64,000 nt of DNA, taken from the NCBI GenBank assembly GCA_025403435.1, contig CM046339.1:2496212-2560211 (forward strand). Reading direction: 5' to 3'. The position numbers and the translations under genes are program-made. Positions 1-9,200 of this stretch are shown here, one piece after another (the stretch's first letter is position 1; every line of letters starts with the position of its first letter). The DNA is from Artocarpus heterophyllus (taxonomy: Eukaryota > Streptophyta > Magnoliopsida > Rosales > Moraceae). The notes beneath the pieces were generated by a model, which was not told the DNA's origin, ran no database searches, and saw nothing but the letters and a program-made list of their open reading frames with translations.

Positions 1-70
1 CAGATGCAAGAAATTAGTAGTCTTAATCAAATAATCGGAATAACTTGGCAAGCAAGGCAATTCTTTATAC

Positions 71-290
71 CAACAACATTCCATGCAGCAGCCAACTGTC
101 CAAAGAAAGATAACCAGGAGACGGGAAGACTATTTATGATGGCATGTAGAAGCAAAATTCCACCGTGGAAAGCGATAACCAAATACTTCGATGCCACGTA
201 TCCGCCTCCATTTTTCCCACCTGTGCTTAGGAGAATGATCACTTGGATCAGCTGTGCAAGTGAGAAATCTATACTTGTTGTCACTGCCCA
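71..290 (-). CDS. BAT1: BAT1-like exon 4
   Basis: The exon starts after an AACTGCAG acceptor at [17 protein letters not shown] and ends after WNVV plus one base before a GTATAAAG donor. It is 220 nt (73 codons plus one base). It carries the family blocks [10 protein letters not shown] and [10 protein letters not shown]. Bases 1-70 are the start of the following intron; later exons lie outside the window. Confidence 0.9.
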
Positions 291-3200
291 CTGCAGTTAA
301 AAATAAAAAATAAAAAATAAAAAATAAAAAAAAAATAAACGTTGGAAGTCGTTGTAGTTTAAAGCAATTCTATCATTATCATTTTTGAAATTACACTTAA
401 TATCTAAATTCTCAATAGATATTGAAAGGGCTGAAACTACAGAATATAATTCTTCTTAGAAGTCAGAAGTACCTGGCCAACAATGTTGAACCTGCAATAA
501 CAACCATTTACTCCATATCAGTAGATGTAATTTCAGGAAGATCCATTTGGCACAGTGTTTATGGTTATATTTGACAGGAATTTCAAGAAATATTTTTTGA
601 CTTTTTTTTCGGTAACTCAAGATGTCCAAGACTCAAAGAGCACTTAACTAATCCCTAAGGGTGTGCGTAGACCCTCCTATCCAAACACACGGGGATAAAC
701 TAAGAGAGATGACCTCAAGAAAAATCAAACCCAAGATCTCCCACTTATTGCGTGAGGTCCCGAGCCGCTTAAGCTACCCTTGGTTTAATATTTTTTGACT
801 TTTGAGGCTCAAGACTAACAAGGAAACATACACATAGAAAACATCACTTATAAAAAATATATATATATATATATATATCATACCCTGGCCTACAACTGCA
901 AAGAATTCCAATCTTGAGGTGGTAAAGGGGACACACATTTTAAGTTCAATGAAAAGGGCAAAAAGGTGTGTTGACTGTACAAACACAAGTCTGTATCCCT
1001 TTTGAATTATTGTCCACCATAATATTCATGAATGTTAGTGCCAGAGGGACCTCTCTTGTGAAAATTAATTTGTTTTGGGATATAAACAATTGTGTCCATA
1101 TAACTTATGTGAATATTATCCAGTCCAAAGGAAGGCCAATATTTGACAGAATTGCATGTACTGCTATGGTGATAAACATGTGACAATTATTCAGTTTTAC
1201 ATGTAAGCAATAAATCGACCCAAAGGAAGGTTTATTGTTTGACATGTTCTTATTGTTAGTGTTTGATTGCTACATCGAGATATCACTTTCAAGTTAATAT
1301 TTCTGTCTAAAGATAAAATATTACTGGAATATCTGATATCTTGAGATAGGGTTACCTTTATTTGGATTTATTATTATTTTTTTTATTTTGAATTCTTATG
1401 TGAGCTTGTTTTGTTTGTTGTGTTGTTCTCTGATTTAGCTAATAGTTCTGCTTCAAACATTACTGCCAATATCAATTCCATTCCTATGTTGAATGATACC
1501 AACTTCAAATCATGACAAGAGAACCTTCTTATAGTTCTTGGAGTCATAGATCTCAACCTTACGTTAAGGGTTCCTTTTCCTGCACCTCTTATTGATAAGA
1601 GCTCCTCTGATGAAAAGAGGAACGTGGAAAGGTGGGAGAACTCAAATCACATGTGTATGACAATTTTAGAAGCATATAGGGGCACAATATTGGAAACGAT
1701 AAAGACAATCAAAGAGTTCGTTGAAGATATTGAGAAAAGATTTGTAAAAGATGAAAAGGCTAAAACTAGTACACTTTTGGAAAGTTTAATCTCAATGAGA
1801 TACAGAGGCAAAGGGAACATCAGAGAGTACATCATGGAGATGTCTCATCTTGCTTCAAAGTTGAGAGCACTTAAGCTTAACCTCTCTAAGTACTTGCTTG
1901 TGCATTTAGTTCTCATATCTCTTCCCACACAATTCAATCAATTCAAGGTGAGCTACAACTGCCAAAAGGAGACTTGGTCTCTTAATGAGCTCATCTCACA
2001 TTTTATACAAGGAAAGGAAAGGCTGAAGTAGGAGAAGATAGAAAGTGCTCATTTGGCTAATATTTCTAAGGACAAAGGGAAGAAAAGAAAGAAGGATAAG
2101 GAAACTGCAAAAGCTCCACCTCAAAAGAAACAACACAAGGAACAAGATGGTGATGGCTGTTTCTTTTGTGGGGCTTTGGGACATAAGAAAAAGCATTGTA
2201 CCAACTACCATACATGGCGTACAAAGAAAGATACATTTCTTAATCTAGTTTGTTCAGTGGTTAACTTGACTTGGATACCTAAACATACTTGGTGGATAGA
2301 TTTTGGTACATCCACTCACATCAGTGTGTCTATGTAGGGCTGCGTGAGCTACTGAAAGCCAAATAATGATGAAAGATACATCTTTGTGAGTGATGGCAAG
2401 AAGGTCAAAGTTGAGGCAATTAGGAGATTTAGGTTATTGTTAAAGTCCGGTTTTTATTTGGATTTGAATGAAACTTTTATCATACCATCATTTAGATAGA
2501 ATTTGGTATCTATTTCTGTATTGGACAAATTTGGTTACTCTTGTTCTTTTGAAAATAGTAAATTTAGTCTTTTTCAGAAGTCAAATTTGGTTGGTATCGG
2601 TTCTCTATCTTATGTTGATAACCTTTGTATGCTTGATATGGTTGCTTTATATCATGAAACCGTACAATTTAGTACTCGAGGTGTTAAAAGAAAATTAACC
2701 AATGAGAATTTTGCATCATTGTGGGATAAGAGATTAGATCATATCTCTAAAAGGAGAATCGAGAAACTTGTGTTAGATGAGATTCTAGATTCCCTTGATT
2801 TTGTAGATTTTAACACTTGCACTGATTTTATAGAGGGAAAACAGACAAATATAAGGAGATTTGTTGCCAATAGAGCTACAGACATCTTAGAACTAATACA
2901 CAGATATTTGTGCACCATTCCCTACGGTTTCTTGGAATGGTCAACGATACTTTATCACATTCATAGGCGATTTTTTATGATATGGTTACTTTTATCTCAT
3001 TCATGAGAAGTCCCAATCACTAGACGTGAACAAAGCATACAAAGCTAAAGTTGAGAACCAACTCAGCAAAAGGGTGTGGTGAGTACTACGGCAGGCATGA
3101 CAGTTCAGGTGAACAATGTCCAAAGCCATTTGCTAAATTCCTAGTGGAATGCAGTATCGTCTCATAGTATAGTATGTTGGGCTTTCCTAGCATGAATGGT

Positions 3201-6200
3201 GCTATTGAAAGGCGAAACAAAACGCTCAAGGACATGGTGAGGAGTATGATTAGTCATTATACCTTGCTAGAATCTCTCTGGGGTGAAGCATTAAAAACTA
3301 CAGCGTATATCCTCAACAAGGTACTGACTAAAGCAATTGCCAAAATCCATTATGACCTTTGGATAGGAAAAAAGCCTAGTCTGAAGCACCTACACATTTT
3401 GGGATGTCCAGCTAAAGCAAGGACTTATAGGCTAAATGAAAAGAAACTAGATTTAAGGACGAACGACTGCTACTATGTTGGATACTCTAAAAGATCCAAA
3501 GGTTACAAATTTTATAATCCCACTACTAAGTTAATTTTTGAGACTGGAAATGCCCGGTTCTTTGAGGATATCAAGTTTGTGGGGGTATATAAGGTTAGGG
3601 ATTTTGTCTTTGAAGAGGAATACATTAATATTCTTGTAGTTGTTATTGATATTGATCAGGCTCCTATTCCTGACATTGTTCAAGAAGCAGATCCAAATCA
3701 AAACAATATTAAAGAACCACCCATTCCACAAGAACAAACTCTGCCACCTGAAGAACCTATCCCATTGAGAAGATCTACTAGAGAAAAAAGAAGTGCAGTG
3801 CCAGATGATTATATTGTATTTTTCTAAGAACATGAGTTTGACATGGTGTGGTAGAAGATGATCCAATCAACTTCTATCAAGCCATGGAAAGTTCTAAATC
3901 TCAAGAGTGGGTTGATACTATGAATAGGGAGCTCAAGACCAAGAAGGACAATGACGTTTGAGATCTTGTCCCATTGCCTAAAGGAGTGAAACCCATCGGT
4001 TGTAAGTAAATATTTAAAACCAAGAGGGATTCGCAAGACAGTGTGGAGAGATACAAAGCCCGTCTTGTTGCTTAAGGCTTTAAACAAAAAGAAGGCATTT
4101 ATAAAGAGACTTTCTCTCTGGTTTCATTGAAAGACTCTTTTCAGACAATAATGACACATGTGGTGCATTTTGACTTTAAACTTCATCAGATGGATGTTAA
4201 GACTCCGTTTCTCAATCGTGACATTAATGAAACAATCTATATAGTACAACCAGAAAACTTTATGTCGGGAGATGCAAAGAAGATGGTTTGCAAGTTAAAG
4301 AAACACATATATGGACTTATGCAAGCTTCTCATCAATGGTATTACAAATTTCATAAGGTTATCATCTCGTTTGATTTTGAGATGAATGTAATCGATGATT
4401 GTACATGCCACAAGTTCAGTAAGGGTAAGCATATTTTCCTGGTTTTGTATGTTGATGACATATTGCTTGCCACAAACAATATAGGCATGTCGCACAAAAT
4501 CAAGAGATCTTTATGAACGAAATTTGAGATGAAGGATCTTGGTGACGCTTGTTTTGTGCTAGGTATTGAAGTCCACTAGGATTGTTCTCAGGGTGTGACA
4601 ACTGATAATTTCTAATGTATTAAGTATGCAATAATTAAGGATTATCTTAAGTAAATTATGTACAAATTTTGTGAGCCAAATTTTATACTAAAAAATTTGT
4701 TAAGAATTTAAGGCGTAATTTTGGTATCACGAGAATTATTATTTAAATCCGCTTTTTATAAAAAATTCCATAAAAGTGAAAATGAGATTTTTAAGGTAAG
4801 AAATGATGTCATAAGTCTTAAACAAGAAAGGAATAATAAGAAAAAAAATAAGATAGAAAGCTTAATTGTTGTAAAAGATGTTGCAACAAATTTTAAGAAA
4901 AATATAGTCTAAGAAATACACAATATGAAAATTATACAGCATGAGCAAAATGCATTGTAAATACACTAACAAAGTTATATAGTATAAGAATAATACTGAT
5001 AAAGTTAAGCGGTATAGAAACTACGCAGTATAAAGTTAAGCAGTATGAAAATTATACTACATAAATAATGCAGTACAGGAATTAGACTGCATAAAACTAG
5101 ACAGTACAAGAATTACACTGTGTGGATGACGTAGAATCTTATAGACCATGAAAGAAAGTGTAGAAAAGAATATTGGTAGTATAAGTATATACTAGTAGTA
5201 TAGAAAAAATACTATCAGTATAAATTTGGACTGTTAAAAAGTTTTTGTGGGGCCCGTTTAGTGCCACCTTTTAAGGTGGGGAAGTGGCCACCTCTCTCCC
5301 TCCAAATGCATCGGTTTTGGATAGAAAAAGAGACCAAAAAGGTTTGGTCTCCATCATTTCATGCAAAAAGAAAAGGAAAGAAAAGAAAAAAAAAATCCCC
5401 TTTCTTCCAAGGAAACCCGGCAGCCCTAAGCCCTCTTTTCCAAGTTTTTTCTCAAAAATTTCCTCAAGAAAAACAACTTTCAATGAAGGTCATAAGCAAG
5501 TACAAGTTTCTTATTCCAAGAATTGCCAATTCAAAAGGCAAATTCTAGATTTTTTTCAGTGTTTTTAAGGTATTTCTTGAGGTTTTTTGGAAGGATTTTA
5601 TGGGAGTCTTTTTGTCATCACTTTTGCCTAGAAGGTGGACAAGATCAAATTTCTTATGGAGACTCACAAGCTCACAAAACTCCTTTTGTAAGAACCATGA
5701 ACCTTACTTTGAGTATTTGTAATTTTATGAAACTTTGAGTATAGTTTGCGCTTTATATGGACTACAGCATGTCTAAGGGACTTTATAGTATGATTATTTA
5801 GTGTTTTAGTGTGTAATGATGAGGTTAGATGATATGAAATATGATTTTAAGTTTTTAAAACAAAAGATTTATTAAACTTTGTTAAAATACAAAGTTTAAC
5901 TAGTTTTCAAAAGAATGGGAGTTTTGAGGGCTTTAGAGGCCAAAATGAACTCTAGGTTCAACACGTGATTGTTGAAAACATCGATTCGGACAACTTTTGT
6001 GAATAAATTCAGCTCGAATTCCAATCGAAGCAAGCTAAAAAATGATTAATTTTGCTCTCCTTTTCGAAAAACATCATTTGAGAAAAGTTAAAACACAAAA
6101 GTCATAGATCTCATCGAAAATGGTTAGAAATTGAGGACAGTTTGCAAAAATTCTATACCGATTTCAATTTATGAATTTTAAGAGATTTTTAGCACAAAAT

Positions 6201-9200
6201 TTTGTAAAATGCAAAACCTTATGAAATGTTCTAAATTCAACCAAGGAACTTTTGAAAGTTTTTTTCCTTGTGAAAAACTGAATGTTTAGGTATAAAGTGG
6301 TTGTTTTTTTGTTCAAGAGGCCAAAATGTCAAGATTTTGTGTTTCGGGCCAAAACCATGAAACCATGTAAAACTGTATTTTTCCACTGTGAAGTGCTGGT
6401 TCTCTGCACTACAATGAGTAGTAAGTAATTACAAATGTTAAGCTCAAAAGAATTTGAAGCTTTTATCAAATAAAGAATAAGAAGTACGTTAAGGGCAAAA
6501 ACATCAGGATTTTTGTATTGTGGTTCAAAACTGTAAAGTTTTGATAAAAAGATTTTTACAAAAAGAAAACCAATGTTTGGTTTTTCTTAATGTTGTAAAG
6601 TTTTGAACCAATGTTTGGTTCAAAACTGTAAAGTTTTGATAAAAAGATTTTTACAAAAAGAAAACCAATGTTTGGTTTTTCTTAATGTTGTAAGTAAGAA
6701 GAGAACATAAGTTTTATTTAAAACAAGTTCTGAAAGTTTTCAAAGGCCCGTCAAGGGTAAAATGGTCAAAACAGACCTAAAAAGCCTAACATTGGAAAAC
6801 ACCTCTTAGTGGGAATTTTTCTATAACATGTAAGTAATGAAATGGTAAAGTTAAGCAAGAAGTTGATGAGAAACTTGTTAAGGGTAAAATCGTCAACGGC
6901 TAAAATAGAGCCGAACACTCCAAATTAGCAAAACTCTCTTAGACGAAAAATATTTCGTAATACGTTAAGTAAAGAAACCGTCGAGTAAGACAGGAAATCT
7001 AATTAAGGAATGTTAAAATTAGGTAAAAAGAAAGGTAATCCACTGGGTTACAAAGTTAAGTAAAAAGAAAGGTAACAAAGTGGGTTAAAAAGTCAAGTAA
7101 AGGAAAGGTAACCCGATGGATTACAAAGTCAAGTAAAAGAAAAAGGTAAACCAATGGGATGCAAAGGAAAGCCAAAAGTAAACCGAAAGTACACGAAGTT
7201 AAGAAAAAAGAAATTGACGTTTTATAATTAAGTTATATTATCAATCGGGTAGATTGATAATAAGAAAAGTTAGCTAATAAGTTGGATGTCGTTTGATCAA
7301 GACACAGAAGCTGACTAAAGAAAGAAAAAAGGAATGAAGCGGGAACGCTAGAGCTATAAGCTAGTAAGTTTCAGACCTCACCTACGGCATGAAGAAAATA
7401 ATTTTTCTAATGCTTTATATATGTTTGCAAATGTGTTTAGGAATGATATGCAAGTTGCTTTTTTAAATATGTTTGCATATGTTATGCATCAAAGTTTTAA
7501 AGTTCAAGCCAAAATTTGCAAAGTGTTTACAACTACTATGTTTAAAGTATGTTTGCGTTTGTTATGGAAAGTTTTAAAGCTCAAGTTAACTTGCAATGTA
7601 TTTGCAATTGTTATGTTTAAAGTATGAGTGCATATGTTATGCATAATATTTGAAGTGTGATTAACTTATGATTTGCAATATATTTGTACATGTTTTGTAA
7701 GCATTTGATATACTCATTAAAGTTAAAGAGAAAATAAATCAAAGATGATATTAAAGTGTCGCATCAGCCTCCTTGATGTAAGATATACAAGTTAAGTTAA
7801 AGTTACGATCTCAGTGTTCAATGGTCTTAAGTCTTCCACAAGGAAAGCATTATGTTTTTGTGTTCTCATGACTGATGATATTAGCATGAACACTTAAGGT
7901 TACAAGATAAATAAAGATGAGAATGATGATAAGTATGAATGATGATAAGAAATTAAGAGAGATACGAATGATAATAAGAATGCTCATAATTAAGCAAAAT
8001 TGGAATCACGCATAATGACCTTACTTGCATTCCTTTTTATAATATGTTTATATGATATGTTTATGAAAAACATTCTGAAAAATGTTTTACGATAAATATT
8101 TATGAAGAACATTTTAAGGAAAATGTTTATAAGAAAAGGTTTATAAAGAATGCTTTACGAAAAATGTTTAAGAAGGTTTTATGAGAAACGTTTAGGAAAA
8201 ACATTTTATGAGAGTTTTTATGAAAGATGTTTTTATGATTTGTGAGATAATGTTTGAATTCACTGAGCATAAGCACATTATAGGTTCTTTCAAGCTATGG
8301 GTAATCCTATTGGAGACCAGATGACTGGATAAAGAGCTCGGTATTGCGAAAAACAGATGCGAAGATTGGCTATAGATACCACTACAAGAAGTCTTTAGCT
8401 ATTAAAAGAGAAAGGTTTTCACTATTTGATATAATGTTTTCAAAGTTTTAAGAAAGTCATTGTTTAAGGAAATGTTTTTTTAAAAAAAAGTGTTTTACGA
8501 AAAACATTCTAAAAGACGTATTTACAAAAAACATGTTTTAGATCATGTTGCAATGGATGTTGCAACAGATTTTAAAAGAAGTTTAAAAAAATTTATGAAA
8601 GTAAGTATTTCTTAATGAGTTTAAGAAATGTACTATATGATTTTAAAGTCGAGTATTGAGCTATGTCTCAACTTCAGTTGCAATAGAAGTTGCAATAGAT
8701 TCAAGTTTCTGTTGCAATGGATTCAAGTATGTTCATAGCATATTAAAAAAATTATTTGGTGTTTTTCTTACTTGAAAGTAAGACTAAGTTAATGAAATAA
8801 AGTTTAAGAAAGATAAGTGACAGCATAAAATGGTATGCTTACTTTATCACAAAAGAGCTATATCAAGAAGGTTCTCAAAAGGTTTGGCATGCACGATTGC
8901 AAACTGAGTGACACCCCTGTGGCTAAGGGAGACATATTTAGTCTCGGTCAATGCCCCAAAAATGATTTTGAGATTTAGGAGATACAGAAGATTCCTTATG
9001 CACTAGCAGTAACGAGTATGATGTATGCTCAAGTGTGTACGTGTCCGGATATTGTGTACGTTGTTGGCATGTTGGGCATATACTTAAATAATCCTGGAAA
9101 GGAATACTGGATAGCAACCAAGTGAGTCTTGCGGTACTTACAGAAAACAAAAGACTACAGGTTCAGCATCGGAGGTCGGATCAGCTTGAGATCGCTGGGT

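Larger units (their letters stand above)
4597..8842 (+). mobile_element. Nested LTR-like insertion (~4.2 kb) splitting the copia RT
   Basis: The copia RT frame stops after LGIEVH.DCSQGV at about 4596 and resumes with [11 protein letters not shown] at about 8845, so 4.2 kb of foreign DNA interrupts it. The insert begins TGTGACAACTG, has no retroviral-type coding domain, and shares structural features with the 16718-21829 insertion: several kb, AT-rich, TG start, one CT/GA-rich candidate promoter-leader zone (here 5230-5560). I infer a degenerate long solo LTR of a Ty3/gypsy element (Tekay/Del type is my best guess). Exact ends and duplication are eroded; GGGTG at the left and GGTATG at the right may be remnants. 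Confidence 0.5.
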
